A stretch of 26,016 bases of DNA from Dehalococcoidales bacterium (GTDB lineage: Bacteria; Chloroflexota; Dehalococcoidia; Dehalococcoidales; RBG-16-60-22): assembly GCA_030606585.1 (NCBI GenBank), contig JAUWGD010000006.1:1-26016 (forward strand), read 5' to 3'. Every line of letters starts with the position of its first letter. Within the stretch, counting starts at the first letter, position 1. Made by a program: the position numbers and the translations under genes. Shown here piece by piece: positions 1 through 8,300 of this stretch. The notes under the pieces were generated by a model, which saw nothing but the letters and a program-made list of their open reading frames with translations, searched no databases and was not told where the DNA came from.

Positions 1-154
1 ATAATGTCAAAGGCAGGGTACGGATTGGGCTTTTTCCTTCCTTAGGTTTCCGCCGCAGTAAAATCGTTCCTTTTTACTTGTGGTTTGGTGGAGTAATTTA
101 TTGCCTTGATGTACTGTTAGGGCAGAGAGTTTTGTAAGTAACAGACTAACGCCA

Positions 155-170
155 TTTCGTAGCTACGAAA
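155..170. repeat. 16-bp perfect palindrome
   Basis: TTTCGTAGCTACGAAA reads identically on both strands. A second dyad follows directly at 172-187, with arms GACTAT and ATAGTC around a 4-nt centre. The pair sits in non-coding DNA near a recombinase remnant, so an operator or a recombination site are both possible. The palindrome is seen directly; a function is not shown. Confidence 0.5.
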
Positions 171-262
171 AGACTATCTATATAGTCAACCAAATTTCAG
201 CCTCTGGTTTCATATAAAGTAAAATTTCGCAGAAATGACATATCAACTATAAGTCCATGTAT

Positions 263-451
263 TCATGCCGATGTTTGTGCAGTGGTAGTAATATAAATCG
301 GTGAAGACGAGGCAGCAAATTCTAACGGAATTCCACCTTTAATATCAATCTTCTGAGTTGAGGCTGTGATTCGGATATCCAGTGCATCGAGGGCCAACCT
401 TTTATCCTGAATGGTGGCATTGTCCAGATTTTGCCGAACTCTCTTGCAGAA
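263..451 (-). pseudogene. Serine recombinase C-terminal remnant
   Basis: Read on the minus strand from about 451 to the TGA at 265-263, one frame gives FCKRVRQNLDNATIQDKR, then LALDALDIRITAS, then KIDIKGGIPLEF, ending in AQTSA and stop. This resembles the C-terminal end of large serine recombinases (resolvase/invertase superfamily), where a similar FC-RV--NLDN-T---KR-AL-AL-I-V pattern follows the coiled-coil region. In-frame stops lie immediately upstream (TGA next to the FC codons and TAA further up), and no catalytic serine domain or zinc ribbon is present, so only a decayed 3' end remains. The last codons and about 11 nt of 3' flank recur at 18572-18608. Assigned from memory of the family, without an alignment. 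Confidence 0.6.
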
Positions 452-549
452 TCACTTTACCTCACGCTGGCAAAGAACCCCGCTGTATTCGTGTTTGATT
501 TTAGTACCAGTCCTTTTTTCTTATCTTGCATATTACTTTTTAGGGATTG

Positions 550-578
550 TTTACACCGCAGTGGTCTTATATTATTAA
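550..578 (+). promoter_or_regulatory. Probable sigma-70 promoter for propeller/pilin operon
   Basis: A -35 element TTTACA (550-555) is separated by 17 nt from a -10 element TATTAA (573-578). This would start transcription near 585, leaving a leader of about 70 nt before the ATG at 656. It is the best match in the upstream region; read by eye only. Confidence 0.4.
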
Positions 579-655
579 ATTAGAGTAGTATATCCGACAA
601 TTTACCCTTTCGATATGTACACTAGAGACTGTGTAGAAACCAGAGGTGGGAACCA

Positions 656-2332
656 ATGAAAAAACTACTATATCTAGCACTGGTGGTTCTAACGATTACA
701 TTATCTGCGGGAGTCTGTACGGCCAGTGCTGATACCGGTGATGACTGGCCGATGTTCCACCATGACTTGGCGCTAAGTGGATATTCGACGTCAAATGCCC
801 CGTCGACAAATGCCCTGGCATGGGTCTACGATACGGGCTCCTCTATTCATTCTTCGCCGGCAGTAGTAGATGGGATACTCTATGTCGGTGCTATGGATGG
901 TAACCTCTATGCCGTGGATATAAACAACGGTTCCCTGGCTTGGACATACCCAGCAGGAGGAGAAATTTACTCCTCGCCGGCGGTAGCCGCAGGGAATGTC
1001 TATTTCCTTTCTACAGATGGGTTTTTTTATGCTGTTGATGCTGTGTCAGGTGAACTGAACTGGAGCTTCACAATAGACCCAGGTTCTTGGGACTGGTCAT
1101 CTCCAGCAATTCACGAAGGATTTGCCTTTATCGGGTCAAGTAAAGGCAAAATTCACAAACTGGATGCTTCTACGGGTGAAGTTATTTGGAGTGCATATAT
1201 CGGAGGAAAGCCAAACTCACCAATTGCTGTCGTCAATGGTAAGGTATATTCCGGCACACACAATTTCGACAATGATGCCCCAACCATGATAGCACTTAAT
1301 GAGACGGATGGCTCTATAAGCTGGACCTACAATTATTATCTATATCACGGCGGCGTAGTTGGCATGGTCAATAGCAACGGTGCAGCCGTAGTCGACGGCG
1401 ACGATGACGGCGACCTAGAAGTCTATTTTGGCGTTTGCAACTGGGAAGGAAGCGATAACCAGGCCATCTGCCTGGATGAAGCCACCGGAACGGAAATTTG
1501 GACCGCAGATATTGGTGGTAATTCGTCCTCGACACCAGCCGTCCATGACGGCGTTGTCTTCATCGGTTCCGATAACGGTAAAATATATGCTCTTGATGCG
1601 GCAACCGGCACCGAAAAATGGAGCTTCCAGACAGGAGCTCAGGTATGGGCGGCGCCTGCCGTTGTTGATGGTAAAGTCTTTTTCGGCTCACTTGACCACA
1701 CATTCTATGCACTCAACGAAGAAGATGGCTCACCAATCTGGAGCTACTACACCGGCGCCAGCCGAATGCTGGGGTCACCTGCTGTAACAGATGGCATGGT
1801 GTTTGTAAGCAACGAAAATGGGAATATATATGCCTTTGGTAACGAAAGTGAAAGTGTAAATACCTTGTGCCCGGTTACCATTACCAAGGAGCTTGTTTCC
1901 TTTGCAGATGCAGATGGTGATAGCATTATCGAAGTTGGTGAGGAAACATCTTTCATATTGGAAATCAGCGTGACCAATAATGATGTTAATAATCCGATCA
2001 ACGATGTTGTAGTCAAGGATCGCCTGGGTGGTGATCTCGAAGTTGATGACCCCGGTGCGTTCGTAGTTTCCGGCCCACCCGGCAAGAACCAGAAGAACCG
2101 GACAGGTAAAATGTTCATGAGCTGGGATGTAGGAGATCTAGGACCGGGAGAATCACAAACTACAACTATTATCGTGTCCACAGACATCAATCCTGGAGGT
2201 CATCAAGAATATACCGAGGCTGGTATGCATTGCCTTAACTCCGGCGCCAACGTTAAGGGCGTATTCCTTGGCAAGCAGGTGAGCGACACTTCCGACCCTA
2301 TTATTATAGAGGTTTCTGAGCCCTCCGAATAA
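656..2332 (+). CDS. Secreted PQQ-type beta-propeller protein
   Basis: A 558-residue protein with a classical signal peptide (residues 1 to about 25; MKK, a hydrophobic core, then ASA just before the mature start). Residues about 30-395 hold repeated blades of the kind 'SSPAVVDG-VYVGS-DG-LYALDA-TG---W', typical of PQQ-binding-like beta-propellers of the BamB/quinoprotein type. The repeats build a propeller; no dehydrogenase catalytic motif is seen, so it is more likely a binding or surface protein than an enzyme. Residues about 405-550 form a DUF11-like beta-sandwich with a 'VTNN-----NDVVVKDRL' stretch, common in secreted proteins. Start supported by AGAGGTGGG upstream of the ATG. Three pilin-like genes follow 60 nt downstream, suggesting a joint role at the cell surface. 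Ligand unknown. Confidence 0.8.
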   Translation: MKKLLYLALVVLTITLSAGVCTASADTGDDWPMFHHDLALSGYSTSNAPSTNALAWVYDTGSSIHSSPAVVDGILYVGAMDGNLYAVDINNGSLAWTYPAGGEIYSSPAVAAGNVYFLSTDGFFYAVDAVSGELNWSFTIDPGSWDWSSPAIHEGFAFIGSSKGKIHKLDASTGEVIWSAYIGGKPNSPIAVVNGKVYSGTHNFDNDAPTMIALNETDGSISWTYNYYLYHGGVVGMVNSNGAAVVDGDDDGDLEVYFGVCNWEGSDNQAICLDEATGTEIWTADIGGNSSSTPAVHDGVVFIGSDNGKIYALDAATGTEKWSFQTGAQVWAAPAVVDGKVFFGSLDHTFYALNEEDGSPIWSYYTGASRMLGSPAVTDGMVFVSNENGNIYAFGNESESVNTLCPVTITKELVSFADADGDSIIEVGEETSFILEISVTNNDVNNPINDVVVKDRLGGDLEVDDPGAFVVSGPPGKNQKNRTGKMFMSWDVGDLGPGESQTTTIIVSTDINPGGHQEYTEAGMHCLNSGANVKGVFLGKQVSDTSDPIIIEVSEPSE

Positions 2333-2391
2333 TATCAATTTAATATAACTATCATAAATAATAGGGCAGATAGATTAGGAATAGGTGGAAC

Positions 2392-2859
2392 GTGTTACGT
2401 ATCTTAAACCGTAACAACGGCATATCTTTGATTGAGGCCATTATAGCACTGGCTATTATTTGCTCCGTCGGAGCTGTTTTCCTCACCGGGTTGGATATTG
2501 GTATAAGGAGCGAAAAAGTCCACGGACAACAGGCTGACAGTCGGATATTAGCGACCGGTACTATGGAGTTTGTCAAATCTCAACCCTGCTCTGATAACAC
2601 CTGGTCGTATATGGTTTCATCGTCAGAGTGGTCTTCGAGCCAGTTACCTTCCTGGTGGGATGAAAACAACCCGCCCTTACTGGATAGCGTATACTCATCC
2701 TATTCGATTAACGTATCTGCCCAGGATTTTGATAAAGATAACGATGGAATACTTGAAGTGCCGGGGGACGATGATGGTATCAGGAGACTCACTGTAAAAG
2801 TGTACGATAATTCAGCGAGGGTGACTCTCTCTCTTGAGGATTATAAGGCAATGCAATGA
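2392..2859 (+). CDS. Type IV pilin-like minor pilin (PilV-type)
   Basis: A 155-residue protein with a short basic leader ending in glycine, followed by ISLIEAIIALAIICSVGAVF. This is the prepilin peptidase (PilD) site plus the conserved Glu at position +5 and the hydrophobic helix of type IV pilins and pseudopilins. After cleavage the helix would anchor the subunit in the membrane or the fibre core. The soluble part has an Asp-rich 'DFDKDNDGILEVPGDDDG' segment that could bind calcium. The GTG start lies close to an upstream AGGTGG. The stop overlaps the next start by 4 nt, so the genes are co-translated. No pilus ATPase or platform gene is in the window. Confidence 0.75.
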   Translation: MLRILNRNNGISLIEAIIALAIICSVGAVFLTGLDIGIRSEKVHGQQADSRILATGTMEFVKSQPCSDNTWSYMVSSSEWSSSQLPSWWDENNPPLLDSVYSSYSINVSAQDFDKDNDGILEVPGDDDGIRRLTVKVYDNSARVTLSLEDYKAMQ

Positions 2860-3431
2860 AATCTACTACGCTATTTAGGCGGGCGGAAGGCTTTTCCCTT
2901 TTAGAATTAGTTGTGGCTGTTGCAATTACCAGTATGATTATCGTTGGAATAACAACGATTATCTTTCATCTTATTTTCCATCGTGAACATACACAAGATA
3001 GTATGATCGCCAGTGAGCAACTACGTAGCGCCCATTATTGGCTCAGCCTGGATGGTTTAGTGGCGCAAAATACAGAAATCGGCGATGACCTTGAAACACC
3101 CGGAAATGAGGTTCTTACACTTTTCTGGGTCGGATATGAGCGGAGGGATGCGCAGGACAACCAATTAGCCGACCTCTATGAAGTCCGGTATCTTTACGAC
3201 GGTGATGCAATTCGTCGCATCAAGAACGTGACCACAGCGACATATGATTCTGATGGTAATTTGCTCGACCTGTGCTCAAGTAACCTCACTATTACCGTTG
3301 CCAGAAATATCGCCGATATAAATATCGGTTCTGATAATCTTTCACTCGATATTTCGCTAACTGCTGTTGTTAACGATGTCGAGAATGCAAAGAGTTTTAA
3401 CATATCACCAAGGGGCGTTACCGACTTATAA
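2856..3431 (+). CDS. Type IV pilin-like minor pilin (PilW/PilJ-type)
   Basis: A 191-residue protein. The leader MKSTTLFRRAEG is followed by FSLLELVVAVAITSMIIVGI, a textbook prepilin cleavage site (Gly | Phe, Glu at +5) with a transmembrane helix. The remaining ~150 residues have a beta-rich pattern and no recognisable enzyme motif. The ATG overlaps the stop of the preceding pilin gene (ATGA), and the next gene begins 2 nt after its stop. Gene order and size fit a PilV-PilW-PilX minor pilin set, which primes pilus assembly in other bacteria; the specific letter is an inference from order and size. Confidence 0.7.
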   Translation: MKSTTLFRRAEGFSLLELVVAVAITSMIIVGITTIIFHLIFHREHTQDSMIASEQLRSAHYWLSLDGLVAQNTEIGDDLETPGNEVLTLFWVGYERRDAQDNQLADLYEVRYLYDGDAIRRIKNVTTATYDSDGNLLDLCSSNLTITVARNIADINIGSDNLSLDISLTAVVNDVENAKSFNISPRGVTDL

Positions 3432-3433
3432 AA

Positions 3434-4345
3434 ATGGAAAGAGTAATGAAATTATTAAGGTGTCTTCATACCGGGGAAACCGGCCATATATTGATAGCGT
3501 CACTAATGGTCTTAACTCTTGGGTCCCTCGTAATGGTGCCGTTTCTAAGTTTTGTGAGAACGGGATTTGTGGCGGGTTCCGTTTATGAAAACAAATTGAC
3601 CGAGATTTACGCTGCTGATGCCGGGATTGAAGACAGTGTGCAGAGAATTAATAAACTTATGGCGCCCATGGATACCATGGAATCTCACGATGAGATTAGT
3701 TATGCAATCGACTCAGTCAATGGGAAAGCAGTTCAAATAACCATTAAAAAGCTGTCGCTTCTGGAAGGGGTGCTGGGTGATGATGAGTATAACGTAGGGC
3801 AGCCACACGAGTCCTGGATCCAGTTTGAGCTGCCGGAGGATTCGATCGTACGGAATCCTGGCGAGGACTGGGTGGAGTATAAGTGTACACTGAGTTTTCA
3901 ATATGACGGTAGTGGCTCGCGACAGGTAGAAACTGCCGGCGTGTATTTCTCTCCCTATCCGGGTGCAATTATCGAGGGACCTTACGATGAGCAGACTACA
4001 CCGGCAATGACATTTGAAGACTTAGAGAGCCGGCAGATGAAAATAGCAGCCGGAGGCTTTGCCTTTATTTATAGATGGGCGAGTAACTCAGGGCCAATAT
4101 TCGATAAAAATAACAAAAATGGCAGTATATCACTGAGGTTCAAGGTGCATGACGCCGATTGGACACACGGTTCTACTTTTATCTGGGCAACATTTAAGGA
4201 ACAGGACGTATCTTTTGTAACGACGGCTCAAATGACTAAATGGCTGGTTGTTGCTCGTGCCGGGAATACCAATATCAAGGCACAGATACTGAGAGATAAC
4301 GGACAAATCAAATTCTTATCCTGGGAAATAAATCCCCCAGATTAA
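3434..4345 (+). CDS. PilX-like pilus-associated protein
   Basis: A 303-residue protein. After a short basic N-terminus comes a hydrophobic segment (GHILIASLMVLTLGSLVMV), then 'LTEIYAADAGIEDSVQRI', a signature I associate with PilX N-terminal-domain proteins of Chloroflexota and Firmicutes. The cleavage site is less canonical than in the two preceding pilins because no Glu at +5 is seen. Residues about 180-300 form a beta-rich domain that could adopt a jelly-roll fold; this is a guess from pattern only. No ribosome binding site precedes the first ATG, while GGAAAGAG precedes a second in-frame ATG at 3446, so translation may begin there. Last gene of the operon. Confidence 0.6.
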   Translation: MERVMKLLRCLHTGETGHILIASLMVLTLGSLVMVPFLSFVRTGFVAGSVYENKLTEIYAADAGIEDSVQRINKLMAPMDTMESHDEISYAIDSVNGKAVQITIKKLSLLEGVLGDDEYNVGQPHESWIQFELPEDSIVRNPGEDWVEYKCTLSFQYDGSGSRQVETAGVYFSPYPGAIIEGPYDEQTTPAMTFEDLESRQMKIAAGGFAFIYRWASNSGPIFDKNNKNGSISLRFKVHDADWTHGSTFIWATFKEQDVSFVTTAQMTKWLVVARAGNTNIKAQILRDNGQIKFLSWEINPPD

Positions 4346-4667
4346 AAAGGCGATTATCAAGTCAGTTCTTAGCTCCAGATAATCTTTTTCAAAACCGGAC
4401 AATCGTAATTTAAGCCTTTGAGTTTCTTCGGAAACTTGGAGAAGACCACAGAAAACAGCACCCAATCAAGTATGTACTCAGGTATAGACTAACCCTGCTC
4501 AATCTATCCATTTAAAAGAAACGGGCTTTCTATTGTATGTACAAAGTTCTGTATGACTTTACACACTGGTGAAATAACCATGCAAACTCAAACGATGATA
4601 CAATATCACCTCTTAACTTTCAAACGTTTAAATATGGACCCCTTTACTTTTCTCATCGATGAATACG
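4346..4667. other. Convergent intergenic region
   Basis: This 322-nt stretch separates the end of the pilin operon from the end of the TRAP operon. One hairpin is visible at 4420-4437: a 7-bp stem (GAGTTTC/GAAACTT) closed by a TTCG tetraloop. No T-run follows on either strand, so it is not a standard intrinsic terminator, though it could protect a 3' end. Nothing else recognisable. Confidence 0.45.
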
Positions 4668-5966
4668 TTATTTTATCATCATACCCGGTAACCACAGACT
4701 TAACTGGGGAAATACCACCATAAGGGCAAGAAAGAGTATAAGGACTCCCAGGAAGGGTAATATTCCCCTGATTAACTCACCGGTCTGGATATCAAAAGTA
4801 TTCCTAACCAAAAATAAATTGATGCCCATTGGCGGTGTAATCAGGGCTATTTCCATGTTGGTTACAAATAATATTCCAAACCATAGAGGATTATAACCCA
4901 GCGCCAGGACCATGGGAACGAAGATGGGTATGGTTAACATCATTATAGTTATCCCCTCGATAAAGCAACCAAGAACGAGAAGGACGACCATGATACATAT
5001 GATTATAAGGATTGGCGGCAGGGTCAGGTTTGTGACAAAAACCGCCAGGTTCTCCGCCAAGGCGGAACTTCCAATAACATAAGCAAAGAATTGGGCTCCG
5101 ACAAGGATAATCAGAATCATGGCGTTAATCAAAGCCGTCTCTATCATGGCCTGGTAAAGGCCTTTTATCCTGAGGCTATAAAAAGCAACGGCAATGACTA
5201 TCACGACGAAGGCCCCGACGCCTCCTGCTTCCGTAGGCGTGGCTATTCCAAAGTAAATCGAACCGAGAACACACACCATTACCAGAGCAACCGGCCAGAC
5301 TCTTCTTAAGGAGGAGAACCTTTCTCTCCAGCTGACGGCGCCTACCGCACTGCCGAGAGAGGGATTGCGGGTACACAATATTACAGGTACAACCGATAAC
5401 ATAAAGGCGAGGACAATACCCGGGACAATTCCCGCAATGAAAAGCCGGCCTAGAGGCACGCTTGATAGAATTGCGAAGATAATCATGGTGGCGCTGGGAG
5501 GAATCAACGGTCCGAGGACACCTCCGCAGACCAGCGCACCCAGCCCGAGAGCCTTATTGTAGTTATATCGCTCGAATTCCGGTACGGCCACTTTGCCAAC
5601 GGCAACTATCGTCGGAGCGCTGGCACCTATGGCGGCAGCCATCCCCGCTTCTCCCCAGATGCTGGCGGATATCAGCCCTCCGGGAATGCGGGACAACCAG
5701 TTCCTCGCGGCACGGAAAAGGTCCTCACCTATCTTGGTTTCGGCGATGACACATGCCATAAGCGTGAATAACGGTAATGGCGTCCAGCTTAAATTAAACA
5801 ACAGGTGGAAGGTCATCCACCCGACTTTCTGGAGACAGGCACCCCCGAAAGTGATAAACCCGATGATTATTGACACGAATCCCAGAGAGTAGGCAATCGG
5901 GATTCCGAGCATCAGGAAAATAAGCATGCCGGCTACGCATATCACGGCTGCGGTGGTATAATCCAT
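4668..5966 (-). CDS. dctM: TRAP transporter large permease DctM
   Basis: A 432-residue, very hydrophobic protein of the usual DctM length, with about 12 predicted membrane segments. It is the channel subunit of a tripartite ATP-independent periplasmic transporter, importing an organic acid with a sodium or proton gradient. Features of the family are visible: the N-terminal 'GIPIAYSLGFVSIIIGF' helix, 'GASAPTIVAVGKVAVPE' and 'ALVCGGVLGPLIPPSATMIIF', and near the end 'LITPPMGINLFLVRN'. GGGGGG precedes the ATG. It is the third gene after dctP and dctQ. The substrate cannot be told from sequence. Confidence 0.93.
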   Translation of the reverse strand: MDYTTAAVICVAGMLIFLMLGIPIAYSLGFVSIIIGFITFGGACLQKVGWMTFHLLFNLSWTPLPLFTLMACVIAETKIGEDLFRAARNWLSRIPGGLISASIWGEAGMAAAIGASAPTIVAVGKVAVPEFERYNYNKALGLGALVCGGVLGPLIPPSATMIIFAILSSVPLGRLFIAGIVPGIVLAFMLSVVPVILCTRNPSLGSAVGAVSWRERFSSLRRVWPVALVMVCVLGSIYFGIATPTEAGGVGAFVVIVIAVAFYSLRIKGLYQAMIETALINAMILIILVGAQFFAYVIGSSALAENLAVFVTNLTLPPILIIICIMVVLLVLGCFIEGITIMMLTIPIFVPMVLALGYNPLWFGILFVTNMEIALITPPMGINLFLVRNTFDIQTGELIRGILPFLGVLILFLALMVVFPQLSLWLPGMMIK

Positions 5967-6029
5967 GAACCCCCCGGTTTCTCAGGTGAGATAATTATCG
6001 ATCAATAGAAAACGATAATCAGAGCTAGT

Positions 6030-6557
6030 CTATTTTTCATTCGGTATTTTTCTCAGGGAGGTGAAACCTTTATAAATTCTGGTGAGGAGAACGAGTAAAA
6101 GCAGGGCATAGCCTATAGGTACCATCAGCTTTATCGGGAATAGGGGCTCTCGCCAGGACGATGAACTGACTTCACCGATTTTCAATGAGAATAATGAAAC
6201 TTCCATTCCCTGCCAGGTAAGTATAGTGGCAAAAAAAAGCCCCATAAAAGGAGCAATGATATTAAGGACGATATGTTGCGCGCGTTTAGAGAGACGGCTG
6301 CTTATGAAGTCTACTCTGATATGACGGTTTAACTTCTCTACAGCCGATATAGCAAAGACAAAGGAGAATAACAGGAACATGGTGCTGAGTTCGTAAGAAT
6401 ATGGCTCCGGGCTATGAAATGCGTAACGCCTTACGACGCCGTAGGTCGCGGTGAGCATCATTATTACTATCAATATACCGCTGAGTACAAGAAAGACGTG
6501 ACTGGCCTTATCGATTATTTTATCTATTTTACCTATGCCTTCGCCTGCCAATCTCAC
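6030..6557 (-). CDS. dctQ: TRAP transporter small permease DctQ
   Basis: A 175-residue protein with four predicted membrane helices, the usual architecture of the DctQ subunit that couples receptor and channel in TRAP transporters. The segment 'YAFHSPEPYSYELSTMFLLFSFVFAISAVEKLNRHIRVDFI' contains the conserved E-(x)-R-HIRVD type pattern of the family. The GTG start at 6557 has GGAGG only 2 nt upstream, which is too close; an in-frame TTG two codons later (6551) has ideal 8-nt spacing and may be the true start. Lies between dctP and dctM. Confidence 0.9.
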   Translation of the reverse strand: MRLAGEGIGKIDKIIDKASHVFLVLSGILIVIMMLTATYGVVRRYAFHSPEPYSYELSTMFLLFSFVFAISAVEKLNRHIRVDFISSRLSKRAQHIVLNIIAPFMGLFFATILTWQGMEVSLFSLKIGEVSSSSWREPLFPIKLMVPIGYALLLLVLLTRIYKGFTSLRKIPNEK

Positions 6558-6600
6558 GACCTCCGGATTATCAACCTTGTATCCGTCCTTTAGAGAACCA

Positions 6601-6646
6601 GACAGAATACCTCAGTAATAGTTGGTTCGTCCTGAGGTATTCTGTC
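6601..6646 (-). promoter_or_regulatory. Intercistronic hairpin between dctP and dctQ
   Basis: GACAGAATACCTCAG (6601-6615) and its exact reverse complement (6632-6646) form a 15-bp stem with a 16-nt loop. It sits in the 140-nt gap after dctP and before dctQ. No T-run follows on the transcribed strand, so it is better explained as an RNA-stabilising or partially terminating hairpin, which would let the receptor be made in excess over the permease subunits. Structure seen; function inferred. Confidence 0.6.
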
Positions 6647-6697
6647 AATCCTCTATATCGTATATTCAGGACCCCGGTGTTAATTGACTAATACACC

Positions 6698-7720
6698 TTA
6701 GGGATTTTCGGCGTTCGCTTTTTCAGCTATTTCTCTTATCTTATCACCGAAATCGCCCAGACTGGTTAATTTTTCATCGACGTACGATTTGACCGCTTCT
6801 ATCCATTTAGCACGTTCTGCCGTGGGAAGGTCATAAACTTCCATTCCCAGAGATTCAAGTATCGTTCTATCCTCGGTTTCCGCCTGTATGTGAACAGCGG
6901 CCATTGCGTCGGATGCCCTCCACGCTTCCTCGATTAATATTTCCTGTACGTCTTTTGGCATCTCATTGAAGACGTCCAGGTTAATCAGATACGTATTGAA
7001 GGTTGGGGTAGCATAGAAGCGTATTACGTATGTAGCAACATCATTTAACCCGGATATCATGGTCCACTGGGTCGAAGTCAGCACAGCATCTACAACACCT
7101 TTTTCCAGGTTGGAATAACATTCGGTCCATGGAATTACTACCGGTGAACCGCCGAGAGCGGTTGTGAGCGCGGCAGTTTCCGGATTGGTAGCTCCAACCA
7201 GCAGACCTTTCCAGTCTGCCAGCGTCTTGACGGGTTTCTGGGAAATCAGCTCCTGGGCCCCGGTGGTATATATGCCCAGTGCCATCTGGTTAAGCTTTTC
7301 TTTGAGTATTTCGTTATAAAGCTCCGCCGAGGGTTTGCAGGCGGCGGCATTAGCCCGGACATTGTTGTATAAAAGGGGTACTTCCGCCAAGCCCGGATCA
7401 AGGCCTGCGAAAATACCCAGGCCGATTGAAGCCATCTCGATAGTACCACTCCTTACGGCATCCATAGTCTCCGGTACTTTAACCAGTTGCTCACCGGGAT
7501 AAACTTTAATCTGGTATGCCCCATTGGTACGTTCACTGAATCGCTGAGCGAGTTCCTCGGCATTTACGGTAAGCTTGTCTCCCGCGGGCGTTGGAATAGT
7601 GAGTCTTAAAATCATCGGTTCTTCCGGAGTTGCCCCCTTCTCACCCGCACAGGCAATAGCCAGACTGGAAAGCAATAAGATAGCAACCATCAATGGCAGT
7701 AGCAAAGTAAACTTCTTCAT
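6698..7720 (-). CDS. dctP: TRAP transporter substrate-binding protein DctP
   Basis: A 340-residue extracytoplasmic solute receptor. The N-terminus (MKKFTLLLPLMVAILLLSSL) ends in a lipobox-like AIAC with Cys24 as the likely lipidated residue, so it is probably tethered to the outside of the membrane. Family features include 'YPGEQLVKVPETMDAVRSGTIEMASIG', 'KGLLVGATNPETAALTTALGGSPVVIPWTECYSNLEKGVVDAVLTS' and a C-terminal helical region. The conserved TRAP arginine that binds substrate carboxylates is not obvious in the usual 'K-R' position, so a carboxylate ligand is not assured. AGGGAGGA precedes the ATG. First gene of the operon. Confidence 0.92.
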   Translation of the reverse strand: MKKFTLLLPLMVAILLLSSLAIACAGEKGATPEEPMILRLTIPTPAGDKLTVNAEELAQRFSERTNGAYQIKVYPGEQLVKVPETMDAVRSGTIEMASIGLGIFAGLDPGLAEVPLLYNNVRANAAACKPSAELYNEILKEKLNQMALGIYTTGAQELISQKPVKTLADWKGLLVGATNPETAALTTALGGSPVVIPWTECYSNLEKGVVDAVLTSTQWTMISGLNDVATYVIRFYATPTFNTYLINLDVFNEMPKDVQEILIEEAWRASDAMAAVHIQAETEDRTILESLGMEVYDLPTAERAKWIEAVKSYVDEKLTSLGDFGDKIREIAEKANAENP

Positions 7721-8300
7721 TATTCTGTCCTCCCTTATACGTTAGAATAAACAAAACGGTCGTCTATTAACATTTAGAATGGGTTACATATTAATACGAA
7801 AAATTCCGACGATTGAATCTCGCCTATTCACCCCCTTTCATCTAAGAACAGCGGGATTTATTAATTTAAGCTTCTAGAATTTGATGTTAACTTAGTTATA
7901 CATCTGCATTATCCAGATTGTCAATATAAAAAAGGGACCATTTTTTGTTAACCCTGCTGCTAGGTTACAGTATAAATTTCACCGATTTTTTAATGTAGTG
8001 TGAATTTAATGTCGCTTTTATGGCATTATCGAACAGTTAGTGCACGACAAGACTACCTTAAGAGCAAAATTGGCCTTGTGTTCATACACATTATCTTGGT
8101 TTATATGTGCAATAGTGGTTGACGGTTGCTTTTTAGCCTGAGACCATTGCGCCTGAATGAGAGTTATATATACAGCATTTTCTATCAAAAACTGCGGCTG
8201 ATTGTTTTCAGATTAATCACCCTGTAACATCAGAAGACGAAATCATGTAGTTGATGTTATCATTATTTACCGGTATTAACTAGAATAAAAGCTTCATAAT
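7721..8300. other. Intergenic region upstream of TRAP operon
   Basis: A 580-nt AT-rich gap between the regulator gene and dctP, both on the minus strand. The half nearer dctP carries a strong promoter (7895-7924). An imperfect dyad GTTAACC/GGTTAC (about 7947-7967) lies upstream of it. The part nearer the regulator (8000-8300) shows no gene, no hairpin with a T-run and no known RNA. Confidence 0.5.
7895..7924 (-). promoter_or_regulatory. Sigma-70 promoter of TRAP operon with internal dyad
   Basis: On the minus strand TTGACA (7924-7919) is followed after 18 nt by TATAAC (7900-7895). Transcription would start near 7888, giving a leader of about 170 nt before dctP. The spacer holds a dyad, ATCTG-N7-CAGAT (7902-7918), exactly between the two boxes, where a bound repressor would block polymerase. 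Boxes and dyad are read by eye. Confidence 0.55.

Larger units (their letters stand above)
1..655. other. Non-coding region upstream of propeller gene
   Basis: No intact gene is visible. Apart from the palindromes (155-187), the recombinase remnant (263-451) and a probable promoter (550-578), the stretch is AT-rich and unremarkable. The first 150 bases show no recognisable coding sequence on either strand. Confidence 0.6.

Noticed and set aside
4420..4437. Hairpin with TTCG loop as terminator of the pilin or TRAP operon
   Set aside because: The stem is stable, but no T-run follows on either strand, so I list it only as part of the intergenic description.
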